Shown one piece after another: positions 22,010 through 33,108 of a stretch of 64,000 nt of DNA. Position numbers and translations under genes: made by a program. The notes beneath the pieces are model-generated. The model made no database searches and had not been told where the DNA came from. It saw nothing but the letters and a program-made list of their open reading frames with translations. Within the stretch, counting starts at the first letter, position 1. Each line of letters opens with the position of its first letter. The stretch covers positions 8,870,597 through 8,934,596 of the forward strand of contig ML681964.1 of assembly GCA_007922195.1 (NCBI GenBank). Reading direction: 5' to 3'. Origin of the DNA: Podocnemis expansa. Its lineage: Eukaryota > Chordata > Testudines > Podocnemididae.

Positions 22010-22318
22010 ATGTTATGACTGGGAATTGCTTGTTGATAATAGGAAAATTATTATTTTTCAAGGGTTTATTTTTGAGTAATTTGCTTTGTTTTGAGCAACC
22101 TATAAAAAGATTTTAATAAGAGTATATAGTTTGGGGAAGTTTTCTGATGAGCTAGGAGGCTGACATCCAAATCCCAGCACCTAGGAGGAAGGCTGACCAC
22201 CTGGAACCTGCTGCTGACAACTCAACACCATCTTTGACTTTGGGTAGCTACATGTGATTTTCTTTAGACTATTACTAATTTAGTTGTGCATTCTAAAATC
22301 AATAAAAAAAAATTTCAG
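22010..22318 (+). repeat. Possible solo LTR
   Basis: Begins 'tgttatgactgggaattgc' and ends in 'aataaaaaaaaatttca', with a TATA-like 'cctataaaaag' near 22100 and an AATAAA-type signal near 22303. The TG...CA ends and signals suggest an LTR in plus orientation, but no flanking duplication was confirmed. Confidence 0.35.
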
Positions 22319-22399
22319 GTATGAATGCACTCTAGTTGGTACCAAACATCAGCTTGAGGAGCTCCATCCGCATTGATTTACATCTTGAAACCACCTGGA

Positions 22400-22689
22400 G
22401 TGAAAAACAAATGTTACCATAGTTTTGGGTTTAGAAAATCCTAGGTAACTCTATCACCATACTCTTGCATTGCATCCACAGTTTTCTGTTGTCTTCCTTG
22501 GCTAGCAAAATGACTTCATTTGACACACTCAGCACTTTTGTCCAGATGCTGGGCACTTTATTAAGCATGTTTGGTTCCACATCTGGAAGGACTGACCCCT
22601 TCCATAGAATGATTTTTGCCCTTCCTTATGGAGACTGTTACCAGTGCATTGGTGTTTTTTGTGTTCATTTCCCTTCTTGTCCTGCTGTG
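22400..22689 (-). pseudogene. Old Gypsy zinc-knuckle region of gag
   Basis: The minus strand around 22600-22529 reads 'MWNQTCLIKCPASGQKC', the linker between two CCHC knuckles in Gypsy gag proteins, with decayed cysteines on either side. The younger Gypsy inserted just upstream of it (to the right), so this joins in origin with the gag remnant at 27473-28041. Confidence 0.6.
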
Positions 22690-22885
22690 TGTAATGATCT
22701 TGAGGGTTCATTAAAGACAATACTACTGAATGAGTAAGGAATAGAACTTTAATCATACAGACAGGTATCCAGGTGTATACCTGGGAGCAGCCACGTTCGA
22801 CCTTCTCTGGGGCACATCTCCCAATTTACACTCCATGCTAGGGAGTGTCTCTAAATTCACAACCTTCTACAAGCATATTACTACG
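22690..22885 (-). repeat. 3' LTR of the younger Gypsy
   Basis: 196 bp, beginning tgtaatgatc and ending tactacg on the plus strand (the final A of the usual CA end has changed). It matches the copy at 27266-27467 along its length, except for a 9-12 bp indel near the middle. Confidence 0.9.
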
Positions 22886-22900
22886 TCTTCCCCCCTAAGG
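22886..22900 (-). promoter_or_regulatory. Polypurine tract of the younger Gypsy
   Basis: On the minus strand the bases directly before the 3' LTR read CCTTAGGGGGGAAGA, the position and composition expected for the plus-strand primer in reverse transcription. Confidence 0.75.
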
Positions 22901-23268
22901 AAAAGAAGTAAACAGTTAAATACATATAAAAGCTAGCTAATAATGTGTGCACTAACATCTAACACATAACAGCTATCTAAAAAAAAAGCATGCAGAAGAA
23001 CAGTCCATAAACCCAGGATCTGAACTACCTAGAGAGGAGAGGTTACCAGCACATCACTCTCAAGTGAGTCTTTATCACCCACTTCCCTTACATATCCGAG
23101 CAAGTCTCTATGAGTCTTTCTGGACGTCTGATGACTCAACTAGATCTTCTCAGTATTGGTCCTTCGTTCAGGTCTGAGTTCTCTTGTTCCCTGACGGTTT
23201 CATTACCATGTGTTGAAGATATCGGAATCTACCTCAACTTCCACGATGTTGGAACTTTCTGGAATAAC

Positions 23269-26110
23269 TCATAGATCCCGTCGATTACGTCGAAATGTGC
23301 TCCCTTGATCTGTGTGGACCACATAAGACCGTGGATGCAGCTGTTTTTTAATAGTATCTCTTTGCCACCAGGTATTAGAGGAGTGATTTCTCAGGCATAC
23401 TCTATTGTCTGGGTTAAGGGATGGAAGATCACGAGCCCGTCTATCAAAATAATATTTCTGCTTCCACTTCTGGTTTTCTTTCATCTTCCAAATGTTAGCA
23501 TTGTTCTGAGATAGCAATAATTTATCAGTAATAGATAAATTAGGTCTGATCCTTCTTCCCATTAACAGCTGAGCCATTCTCCAGGGGTGTCCTTCTGTAG
23601 ACCAGCAATGCTATATATAGATCACCTCCACTTTCAAAAGTCTTTTTCATCAGGTTCTTTACTGTCTGTATAGACCTTTCCACCAGTCTGTTTGATTGGG
23701 GATGCTTTGGACTGGAGGTTTCATGATGAAAATCCCAATCTGAGGCAAATTGCCTGAATTCTGCATTTGAAAATTGTGGCCCATTGTCGCTGAAGACCTC
23801 ATCAGGAATTCCATGTCTGGAGAAAATTCCTTTCATGCCAGTGATTACTGAATTACAATTAGTACTGTTCAGTGTGCAAATTTCTGGATATAAAGAGTAA
23901 TAATCAGTGACTATTAAGTAATCCTTGGAATGCCAGGTAAATAAATCCACACCTACCTTCTCATAAGGTCTCTGTGGAACAGGATGGGGTCTCAGTGTCT
24001 CTGCCTGTTGGCATGGCCTGTATTTCAAGCATGAAAAGCAGTTTTTTACCACATTGGTAATGTTGTGATTGATCCGTGGCCAATAGACGACCTCTCGTGC
24101 TTGTTCTTTGCACTTCTCAATTCCTAAGTGACCTTCATGAATCTTCTGTAACATTTCTTTTTGGAGGCTCCATGGAATTACAACCTTACCACCTTTGAAA
24201 ATCACCCCATCTACCACAGTCAGTTCATGTCTGCAGTTCCAATCGTCTCTTATACTTAGAGAGCAACTGCTTATTATTTCAGGCCATCCTTTAATTATCA
24301 CTTCTTTGAGGAGTCCCAATGATTCATCTTTCTCAGCCTCTTCTCTTATGCGTTGCAGTCTTCTGTTAGTTATGGGATTTGTGCTCACAATCATATCTAC
24401 ATAGGCTTGCACTTCTGTTTCCAGTGTCTTCTCAAGTATCATGGGTGCTACTGCTCTGGAAAGTGCATCTGCCGTGAACATAAATTTGTCCGGTGTATAG
24501 GTCACCAATAAATTGTATTTCTGCAATTTGATCATCATTCTCTGAATCCTTAAGGTACAGTCATTTAGTGGTTTGTTAAATAATGCAATCAAGGGCTTGT
24601 GATCTGTTTCAACTTCCACTCTCTGTCCATAAATATACTGATTGAATCTCTCACAGGCAAACAAGATTCCTAAAAGCTCCTTCTCAGTCTGTGCATATCT
24701 AGTCTCTGCATCAGTCAGTGATTTGGATGCATATGCCACAGGTTGCCAGCAATCTTCATGTTTTTGTAAAATCACGGCATCCAACCCAGACTGTGATGCA
24801 TCTGCTGAAATTTTAATAGGCTTCTCTGGAGCAAAAAAATTCAATACCAGTTCCTGTATCAAGTCTTGTTTTAAACTTCTCCATGATTCCTCCTGCGCAG
24901 CATCCCAGCACCATTCATTTTTGTCCTGTAGGAGTTGTCTCAATGGTGCCGCCTTGGCAGAAAGATTGGGTATGAATTTTCCAAGATAGTTAACCATTCC
25001 CAGGAACCATTGGACATCTTTCTTTGACTGGGGACATGGCATCATTTCAGTGGCTGAAATCTTCCTCTTATCCAGTTTTATACCTTCATGGGAAACAATG
25101 TCCCCTATAAAAGTCAGTTCTCTAACTCCTAACACACATTTGTCCTTATTTAGTTCGAGGTTTGCGGCTCTAGTTGCATCCAACACTTGCCAAAGCTGAC
25201 GATCATACTCCTATTTTGTAGAGCCACAGATGATGATGTCATCCATGGAGATGTCCACACCGCTAATATGTTCATAGATCTTGTGTACAGTTTTGTGATA
25301 CAGCTCTGGTGCTGAAGCTATACCGAAGGGTACGCGTAAAAATCTGTATCTTCCAAAAGGAGTATTAAATGTGCATAATTTCGAGCTTTCCTCCATTAAT
25401 TTTAGCTGCCAAAATCCAGAGGATGTATCCAATTTACTGAAATATTGAGCATTTGCAAACTGAGCCACATCTCTTCTCTAGTTGGTAGTCTGAAATGTTC
25501 TCTTTGTATAGCTCTGTTGAGGTCTCTGGGATCTAAGCATATGCGTAGCTGGCCATTACTTTTTTGCACTATGATTAGGGAGCTCACCCACTCTGTTGGC
25601 TCCTCTGTTTTTTTGTATTACTTGCATTGCTTCCATCCTTTCAAGCTCAGCCTTGAGTTTATCACAGAGCGCAAATGGCACCTTTCTACATGGATGAATA
25701 ACTGGAGGGATCTGCTTGTTTATGCAGATTGTATGTTCACCTTGCGAGCAACCCAATCCCTGAAACAGGTCCTGATATTCTTCAAGGAGTGCCTCATACC
25801 CAGATGCAGCCCTATCTTGTAGTGAGAGCATCCTTTTTACCAGATTCAGTTTCTCACAGGCAGCTAGGCCCAAAATTGGTGTCACCTCCTGTGGCACTAC
25901 AATGAAAGGCAGCCTGTATGTGGTGTTCTTATGGTTAACACTAGCAAAGCAGCATCCCTGCACAGGTATATTTGTTCCAGAATACCCAGTTACTCTTATG
26001 TTTGTTGGTCCCAGCTTGGGTCTTATTCTCAGTCTCTCGTAATCTCAAGCAGACAGAATGTTAACCTGAGCTCCTGTGTCTAGCTTCAGTGGAATGATTG
26101 TTCCATTCAT
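23269..26110 (-). pseudogene. Younger Gypsy pol: protease, RT, RNase H, integrase
   Basis: Protease: D-T-G-A at 26080-26069, then a stop at 26047-26045. Linker and RT start: 25963-25556. RT: frames 25587-25402 ('SNGQLRICLDPRDLN') and 25468-25211 ('FSKLDTSSGFWQ', 'FGRYRFLRVPFGI', catalytic S-M-D-D). The 548-codon frame 25186-23540 holds the RT thumb, RNase H ('ISADASQSGLDA', 'YAQTEKELLGIL', 'ETDHKPL') and integrase: a zinc-binding H-H-C-C region, then D in 'VGVDLF', D in 'FSDNGPQF' and E in 'LVERSIQ'. The last part (23577-23269) is in another frame. At least three frame breaks and two stops make it inactive as it stands. Confidence 0.88.
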
Positions 26111-27150
26111 TGACAAGAGGCAGTATCCAGTCCCTCTCACTAGGTTTGCTTGATCCCAGCACATTTACAAAGCACTCCTCAGTCTCACTGTCAGTAACTA
26201 AATGCACTTGATTTTTGTGCCTTTGGGATCTACTGCAGTTTGCAAAATGATTAAGTTTCCCACAGTTATGACAGAGTTTCCCATAGGCAAAACACTGTTT
26301 GAGACCATGCCATGATCCACACTTGACACAAGACTGTCTGGACTCAGTCTTCCTGATAGCAGGGGTTGGTTCCACATTGTGATTTGAACCACTCTGGCTA
26401 CATGCTGTTTGTCTAAGTGCATGCACTGTCCCTTCTGGTGAATTCAGCTTTTAGTTGTGTTTTTAACATTTCAGTGGCTCTACATATTTGAAGGGTTTCA
26501 TTCAGAGAGATCTCTCTCTCTCTGAGCAGTCTTTCTCTTAACACATTGTTTGCAATGCCACAAATGAGTCTGTCTTTGATCAGAGAAAAAAAACAACAAG
26601 CAGTTGTGTGGCACTTTAAGACTAACAGATTTATTTTTTGCATGAGCTTTCGTGGGAGAAGATCCACTTCCTCACAACTGCTTGTTGTTTTTTTACTGGA
26701 CTAGACTAACATGGCTATCCCTTTGGAATTTGACCAGAGACTCTGCCAAGCCACCAAAGTTACAGCTTTTACTGAGTTTCCTTAATTCTGTAACACCATG
26801 TCTATGGTGTTATCCGGTTTTTGCATGCACGTAAAAAATTTATGCCTCTCAAAAGTCACATTCATTTTTGGCAAGCAATATTCCTCAAACTTAGCCAGTA
26901 TAGTGTTTAAATTCATGTTTTCACCATCTTGAAATTCAAAGTTATTATATACATCCAGTGCCTCCTCCCCAACATCATGCAAAAATATAGATGATTTCTG
27001 GTTTTCATCTTTGTTCTGTGCTCCAATGGCAGACAAATACAACAGAAATTGATGCTCAAACTTTAGCCAGTTTTCTGCATCATTACCAGACATTTGGAGA
27101 CGTGAAGGAGCCTCTAAACATCCATGTTTAGAGCTTACACTTACTTGCTA
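26061..27150 (-). pseudogene. Younger Gypsy gag with CCHC zinc knuckle, interrupted
   Basis: The N-terminal part is at 27093-26782 ('NDAENWLKFEHQFLLYLSA', 'FEEYCLPKMNVTFERHKF'). The middle part at 26667-26413 includes 'DRLICGIANNVLRERLL', typical of Gypsy gag. The zinc region at 26426-26061 contains 'CVKCGSWHGLKQC' and a canonical CX2CX4HX4C knuckle, 'CHNCGKLNHFANC'. A 143-bp Penelope insert at 26586-26728 separates the first two parts, and a frameshift lies near 26420. The coding frame appears to extend upstream of the first methionine, so the true start is unclear. Confidence 0.85.
26586..26728. mobile_element. Penelope tail, fold-back insert in Gypsy gag
   Basis: Flanking duplications tttgatcagag (26575-26585) and tttgaccagag (26729-26739) match at 10 of 11. 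The insert starts with antisense Penelope tail and ends with its sense terminal part. The arms aaacaacaagcagttgtg and cacaactgcttgttgttt form a near-perfect inverted repeat around an ~80-base loop. Confidence 0.8.
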
Positions 27151-27253
27151 AAGGCTTTCTTTGTTTTCAGAGATCCCTAATGTTTTGCTGTTTTCAGGTG
27201 CAAATGCAGGAATTTTCCTCCAAGTCTTTTTAGTTTCCAAACTCATTCACCAT

Positions 27254-27265
27254 CTTCTGATACCA
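27254..27265 (-). promoter_or_regulatory. Primer-binding site of the younger Gypsy
   Basis: Directly after the 5' LTR the minus strand reads TGGTATCAGAAG. It resembles TGGTATCAGAGC, complementary to the 3' end of initiator methionine tRNA, for its first ten bases. The tRNA identity is an inference. Confidence 0.7.
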
Positions 27266-27467
27266 TGTAATGATCTTGAGGGTTCATTAAAGATGATACT
27301 ACTGAATGAACAAGGAATAGAACTTTAATCATACAGACAGGTGTCCAGGTGTATACCTGGGAGCAGCCATGTTCGATCTTCTCTGAGGCAAATCTCCCAA
27401 TTTACACAACACTGGCCCATGCTACTGAGTGTCTCTAATTCACAACCTTCTACAAGGTATCACTACA
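27266..27467 (-). repeat. 5' LTR of the younger Gypsy
   Basis: 202 bp, beginning tgtaatgatc and ending cactaca on the plus strand. It pairs with the LTR at 22690-22885 and abuts the CTGTG duplication at 27468-27472. Confidence 0.9.
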
Positions 27468-27472
27468 CTGTG

Positions 27473-28041
27473 TAGTGACCTCCAGCACAATGCCCCTGTT
27501 ACCCTCCATGCTTAAAAGCCTGAATTTTCAGTCTTCCCTGTCCTCCTGCTTTGTAGATATTCATAGCTTTTTTCAAAGTCAAGTCACAGGCTCTCAGGAG
27601 ATGATCTTGTAAATCTGCAGCATTACAGCCTACCATCAGCCTATCTCTAATCACAGCCTCTCTTCAGAGCCCAAAGTTGCAAGACTAGCTCTTTCACTTC
27701 AAGTCTGTGATGTAATCCTCAATGTCTTCATGTTGCTTTTGCACTCGTGTGTGGAAAAGGAATCGCTTATAAATTTCACTCTTTCTAGGAATGCAATAAG
27801 TCTCAGACTGTGCTAAGACCTTATCAAAATCTTCACTGTCCTCAGGAGAAAGGGAAGCTGTTGAAGATCTAGTGCTTCCCTGCCAACTATAGTTGGCAAT
27901 AAAGTTGCTTTTGGGTCTCCACTGAAGGAATGTGCACCCACAGCCATAATGTACAACAAAAAAACACTGATTAAATTTCTTCTAAGCTTCCTCCATATTC
28001 CCCACTGACCTGAATTTTGGTGGAGGCTTTATGCAATCCAT
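27473..28041 (-). pseudogene. Old Gypsy gag, N-terminal part
   Basis: The minus strand from an ATG at 28041 opens 'MDCIKPPPKFRS', then (after breaks) gives 'FLFHTRVQKQHEDIEDYITD' and 'DLTLKKAMNIYKAGGQ', all recognisable as Gypsy gag segments. Stops and frameshifts occur throughout. The younger Gypsy lies immediately downstream (27472 leftward), so this gag was the target of that insertion. Confidence 0.65.
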
Positions 28042-28059
28042 TTTTATGCTGCCTAACCT

Positions 28060-29775
28060 GTTGCACCTCTTATTTGCTCTCTGGGGTAATGGCTGCTTGA
28101 AACAGTTTGTACCTCCTTCACATGCTGCTTTTAATGTTCTTTAAACAGCATTTTCCCATCTGGCTACTCTTAGTGCTGTTTTGCTACTTTCATGAAGCGT
28201 ATGTTGTTTTATACAAAGGATTTTTATTCTAATATTTATAATAACTGTTACTGGGAGGTGTGTTGTAGATTGTTAAATTATGCATGGGAACTACCTTACC
28301 TTCTGTGCCCACATGGTGTCTGACCAATACTCCCTGGGTCCATGACCCTTCACACACACATGCATTAACTCACTAGTATAATCAGCAGAACAACAAACAT
28401 ACGAAACAATGGAAGCTTGTATTCACCACACTGCTCTACTTCCTCCATTTTTTAAAATTTACATTTCTATTCCAGAAAAATTGTAACATGGAAAATCACA
28501 TTAATAAGGGAGAATTAAAGTCCCATTTTAATTTTCAAAGTATAATAAATGTGCTTTGTCTGGAAAATTTAGGTACTTTCTAAAAATGCTGTAACAGTAA
28601 GGATTAGACATATGTGACTTCTGCTGTTGTAGTTGTTAATGAGGCAGACCTGCAACCATTGTTTGAGATGTAGTCTGTCTGGTATTGTTAGTATTCAATT
28701 GTTTCTGATTATTAGATGTCAGCATTACGGAAGTTCCTGGTCAGGAATATTTCAAAGCTGATTTTACAGATAATTTCACTGAAAAATAACTTATCTATTG
28801 GTGTGGCTTTTTTCTACTTGTGGAGCTCCAAGCATTTTGGCAGACCATAAGAGATTTTCAAAAAACTGCACCATAGGGAATGTTAATAGGCACTTATTTA
28901 ATAATTCAAATTCTTCCTCCTTAAAGGAGAGGTCACCATGCATACAGAATGAGCTGGATAACAGATATGTGTATGTTCCACTCTCACCCATGTATTTATT
29001 CCCTTCCTGCTAGTACCTGTCTGCCCATCCTCAGACTGGTATATGAATATCTTCTACTGAGAGGGAATATCAAATGTCATTCCCCTTGTTTGCAGCTTCC
29101 CTGTTATATAACTGAAACCCACTTACCGACCCCAACTTTAATCAACAGAGTTACTTCCTGATCTGTACACCAGCTAGGACAGGTCATTAACAATTGTGAA
29201 AGTCCTGTCATTCCACAATGGATACATACCCCCAGCCACTGCCAACGGGTATCAGCTATCTACCAGAACCATCAGCATCTCACAGATGGAAACCATAGGG
29301 CCACCTAACCCACCAAATCTGCTGCCAAAAGAAGTACCTGAGCATCCACTTTCTTGTAAAGCTCCTTCCACAGTGAGGAACATTTGCCTGATACAGGACC
29401 AACTTTACGAGAATGTTCATGAAGTTCTGGGGAAGGGGAGTTGGGGTGGATCAGAAGGGATTGGAAAGGGAAGTGTTATGTAATTTTGGGCAGAGGAAAA
29501 AGGTGTGGAATTGATCAATTTGGGGGAGACGTTAAAATTTTACTCAGTCATAACTACACGTATTGTCAATTGAAGCAGAAAATTGAAATAATCACTTGTT
29601 AAAATTTCAGGAGCACATCACTATCTCCCTCTTTTTCTAAAAGTCATTCCTGAATATACATTTTCCCCATGGAGAGTCTCCTCAATAATCTGAAGTTGAT
29701 AAATCAGATAATTCAATATCTTTCTTTATGTACAGGACTGAGAACATTGTTGGTACTCAATAACAGATACTAATA
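28060..29775. other. No feature firmly recognised
   Basis: The right LTR of the old Gypsy may lie within the first few hundred bases, but I could not define it. An open frame of 95 codons at 29196-29483 (plus) is in non-repeat-looking sequence; see findings. Nothing else. Confidence 0.4.
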
Positions 29776-29783
29776 GTCTCAAG

Positions 29784-30129
29784 CAGGGGCGTCGCTGGCC
29801 CCTGGCACAGAGGGCACATGACCCAAGTCCTGGTGCCAGTGCCCTGAATTGCTGGCATGCCCCCTGCCTCTCCCTGCCCCGGCCCCGGCTGGGCATTCAG
29901 GGCTGGACTAGCCACAGTGGTGCTTGCCTCTCCCAGCTGGGTATCCGGGGCCGGGCTGCCTGCAGAGGCCACTGCCTCACCCAGCCATATCCCTGGCTGG
30001 GGACTAGAAGCTGGGCTGGCAGCAGCAGGAGCCCAGGGTCCAGACTCCGGATTGGGCTCAGGCAGCCGGGCTGGAGCCCAGGAGGTGGGGCCTGGCCCCA
30101 GGTCTTTTACCAGAGCAACGACACTCCTG
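29784..30129. mobile_element. hAT-like MITE
   Basis: Ends CAGGGGCGTCGCTGG (from 29784) and AGCAACGACACTCCTG (to 30129) are flanked by gtctcaag (29776-29783) and atctcaag (30130-30137), 7 of 8 matching. The 346-bp body is GC-rich ('ggctggggactagaagctgggctgg'). It has the same family ends as the element at 55524-56260. Confidence 0.8.
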
Positions 30130-30137
30130 ATCTCAAG

Positions 30138-30984
30138 CTGTTGTAATTGTTATCAGTTAAGTACCAGAAGGTTTAAGACTTCTCACAGTGTGCAAAGTTA
30201 ACTATATGCATAGCTTGTTCCATGACTGGAGCTTTATAGTTTCATAGTGACATGTTTTTATTATCAGCAAGTAAAATTCAGATGCATCATTCTTACACAC
30301 ACACCAGTACACCTATTGCCCTTGGAAGGTTCTGGCTTGGAGATTATTGTAATTTATCTTCAGAATACTGAGAAAGCCAGAAAACATTTTGTCTTTTGTG
30401 GCTTTTAAAATCAATTTGTTCTCTTGAGACTAGTGCTGCAGCACATAAAAGTCTTTTCATACCACAGTGGTTGGCTGAGAACTCTATTTGGCATTAAAAG
30501 ACACGATAGTCATGTCTGAAAAGAAATGTGTCGAACAGTTATGACATATCCATGACAGATCATGTTTTTATCCACATTAGTGTGAAGAAAAAGTAGACAA
30601 AAGAGATAATACAGTGCCTTCTCTTCTACCATCAGCTGTCAAGGTCATACAAGTCCCTCCTTTAGGTCTTGTCAGTGAATACAAAAGCAATACTCCATGC
30701 TTGAAAAAAAAGAAAAAACAGGAGCATAAAATCCACACTTAAACAATGGACTGATTTAATAGGAATTGATGAATGTTCTGCACTTATGAAAGTCAGGCTA
30801 GTCTAGGTGACTGAATGTTGGTTTCCAGCCTAATTTTAGGCTACTATTTATCAGAATGTCAATCACAATTTTTTTAGAATTGCCAGTGTTCTAATTGGCC
30901 ATTATGGACTCAATTTACAGAAATACATGAATGCAACTAGGCATGTAATTCTGTATTTTATTTGCACATGAAATTCCTTTAACT
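30138..30984. other. No feature recognised
   Basis: AT-rich sequence with no coding homology or element boundary that I can see. Confidence 0.45.
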
Positions 30985-31990
30985 GTTTTTTTTGGCCAGG
31001 TATCCACTGGATAAGGATGGAGGTAAGAAACCACTGTGACTCCTGTCCTGAATGCCAGCAGACTGGGCCCACAAGTTCCATGAGCTCCACTCATGCCCCG
31101 GCAGGGGTGGGAACACATTTTAAACACATTCGCATGAACCTTGTAAGGCCAACCGAATGGAGCCAGACAGCAAACTGCTTTATTCTCGTCATCCTGGATT
31201 ATGCTAACTGGTACCCTGAGGTTGGCCCCCTATAAGCAGCAACCACCTTGAACATCACCATGGAGCTAATGAAGATCTTCATCCAAGTTGGGATACCAAA
31301 AGAGATACTGACTGACCAGGGTACCAATGTCTCACCTCAACTGATAGTAGAGCTGTGCGGCCTCATGAGGATCAGGACCATCAGAACTTCCGTATACAAC
31401 CCACAGACTGATAGACTCATTGAATTGTTTAACGGCACTTTGAAGTTCGTGCTCTGCATGTTCATAGAAGATGATCCCGGACATTGGGATGCTGTGCTGC
31501 CAGCCCTCCTCTTCATGGTACAGGATGCCCTTCAGGCCTCTGCGGGATTCTCGCGCTTCAAGCTCCTGTATGGGCAGCAACCCAGAGGCATACTGGACCT
31601 TCTGAGGGAGGACTGGGAGATGCAGGAGATGTGTACAGGGGATCATGCAGTACATACATAAACTCTGGGAATAACTCCAGATCCTGGGGGGAATTTGCCC
31701 AGGAAAATTTAAGACAGGTGCAAGAGATGCAAGAACAACAATACAATCATGGAATAAAGACTCATGATTTCAAACCTGGAGACAAAGTTTTGCTCTTATT
31801 GCCCTCCAGCAACTCAATATTACTGCCCAAGTTGCAAAATCTATTCAAAGTGTCTCGATGGATTGGACCAGTGGACTATGAAGTCAGGTTGCCCGGGCAA
31901 AGAAAGAAGGTACGCATTTATCATGTAAATTTGCTGAAGGTGTGGAAAGATAGGGAAGCCATGGATAGCTCCACCAATCCAGGAGCCTGA
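30985..31990 (+). pseudogene. Gmr1-type integrase
   Basis: Begins within the zinc-binding region ('FFWPGIHW', 'CDSCPECQQTGP'). The core has 'FILVILDYANWYPE', a stop, then 'LTDQGTNVS' carrying a catalytic-type aspartate, and 'TSVYNPQTDRLIELFNGTLK' with the glutamate-region helix. The C-terminal module is in another frame: 'FKPGDKVLLLLP', 'GPVDYEVRLPGQ' and 'IYHVNLLKVW'. At least one stop (near 31232) and one frameshift (near 31640) break it. Confidence 0.8.
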
Positions 31991-32049
31991 GCAGGGGCTG
32001 TTGGCTAGGGGGGCTCAGGACCCTGGACTGGTGGTGTTCAGAACAGACC

Positions 32050-33075
32050 TCGACTCAGGACAACAAAAACAGGTGCAGAATTTCCTGCACAGGTTCCAGG
32101 CTGTCCTGTCAGTAATTTCCGGAAGGACCAACCTCATCAGTCACCATATTACCAAAACCCCAGAACAGAAGGTGAGAGATGACCTCAAACCTCTTCTTTG
32201 AAAGATGTGGGGAAGCCATCTAGCAGGAGCTGAAGACCATGCTGAAGATGGGGGTAGCTGAGGAATCCAAGAGCGATTGGCAGAGTCCAACAGTGCTAGT
32301 ACCAAAACCAGATGGAACCCTCCAAGTTTGCATAGATTTCAGGAAGGTTAATGCCATGTCACACTTCGGTGCATACACTATGCCTTGCATAGACTAGCTT
32401 CTGGAACTGCTAGGAGGGACCAAATACCTGTCTACACTGGACCTCGCCAAGGGTTATTGGCCAATTCCCCTAACTCCTAATTCATGCCCCAAAACTGCAT
32501 TCTCACTGTCATTTCTATTCTTCCAATTCATCACCATGCCCTTTGGACTGCACGGAGCTGCCACAACAGTCCAGAGACTAATGAAAAGGTGTTACATCCC
32601 CATGACCAATACACGGGAGTGTACATAAACAACACAGTGTTCTATAGTAGCAGCTGGGAGGACCACCTTCAACTCTTCACTCTTTTGTTAGAAGCCCTCC
32701 AGGAAGCTAGCCTGAACATCAACCCAGTCAAATATCATTTGGGACAGAAAGAAGTGACTCTCCCAGGAGGGTGACGGGGAGGAACACCCAATACTGTATT
32801 TAAGCAGGAAGCTATTTTCCCAGCAGACACAGTTCAACCTTGGTGGCGAAATGGCCATAGATGCTTTATGATACTGCCTCTCTGGGTCAAATTCCTCACT
32901 AGTAGTTGACCATGCACACCTCAGATGGCTGCATGCTATGAAGGACAACCAACCCAAGCTTAATCTGGTGGTATCTGGCCCTGCAGTCATATAACTTGCA
33001 AGTAACCCACCAACCCAGTAAGAAATACATTAATGCAGATTTCTTCTCCAGGTTGGGGAGGAGAAAGAAGGCACA
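32050..33075 (+). pseudogene. Gmr1-type reverse transcriptase and RNase H tail
   Basis: Follows the integrase C-terminus. The N-terminal segment reads 'QVQNFLHRFQAVLS', then 'SPTVLVPKPDGTLQVCIDFR', 'YLSTLDLAKGYW', 'FITMPFGLHGAATTVQRLM' and 'EDHLQLFTLLLEALQ'. The catalytic box that is usually YIDD reads Y-I-N-N here, so both aspartates are gone. After 'QKEVTLPGG' (near 32775) most of RNase H is missing; homology resumes near 32915-33060 with 'WYLALQSYNLQVTHQP' and 'NADFFSRLG'. Confidence 0.75.
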
Positions 33076-33108
33076 GACCACCCCCCAAGATCCATCATAA
33101 GGTGGGTG

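Larger units (their letters stand above)
22690..27467 (-). mobile_element. Younger Ty3/Gypsy retrotransposon with both LTRs
   Basis: A 4.8-kb minus-strand element with LTRs at both ends and a 5-bp target duplication CTGTG at 22685-22689 and 27468-27472. A primer-binding site follows the 5' LTR and a polypurine tract precedes the 3' LTR. The gene order is gag with a zinc knuckle, protease, reverse transcriptase, RNase H, integrase. The two LTRs differ at about 15 positions plus a few indels by eye, so it is not recent. It lies inside the gag of an older Gypsy. Confidence 0.9.
18120..28041 (-). mobile_element. Old Ty3/Gypsy retrotransposon, minus strand, split by a younger one
   Basis: Fragments of one minus-strand element lie on both sides of the younger Gypsy at 22690-27467. 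In element order they are gag (28041-27473), nucleocapsid-like zinc knuckle (near 22590), protease (near 21650), reverse transcriptase (21240-20690), RNase H (about 20480-20200) and integrase (19850-18560). This is the usual Gypsy order. Every part carries stops and frameshifts. LTRs were not identified, so the outer limits are approximate. Two LTR-like inserts (18957-19384 and about 22010-22318) may further interrupt it. Confidence 0.7.
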
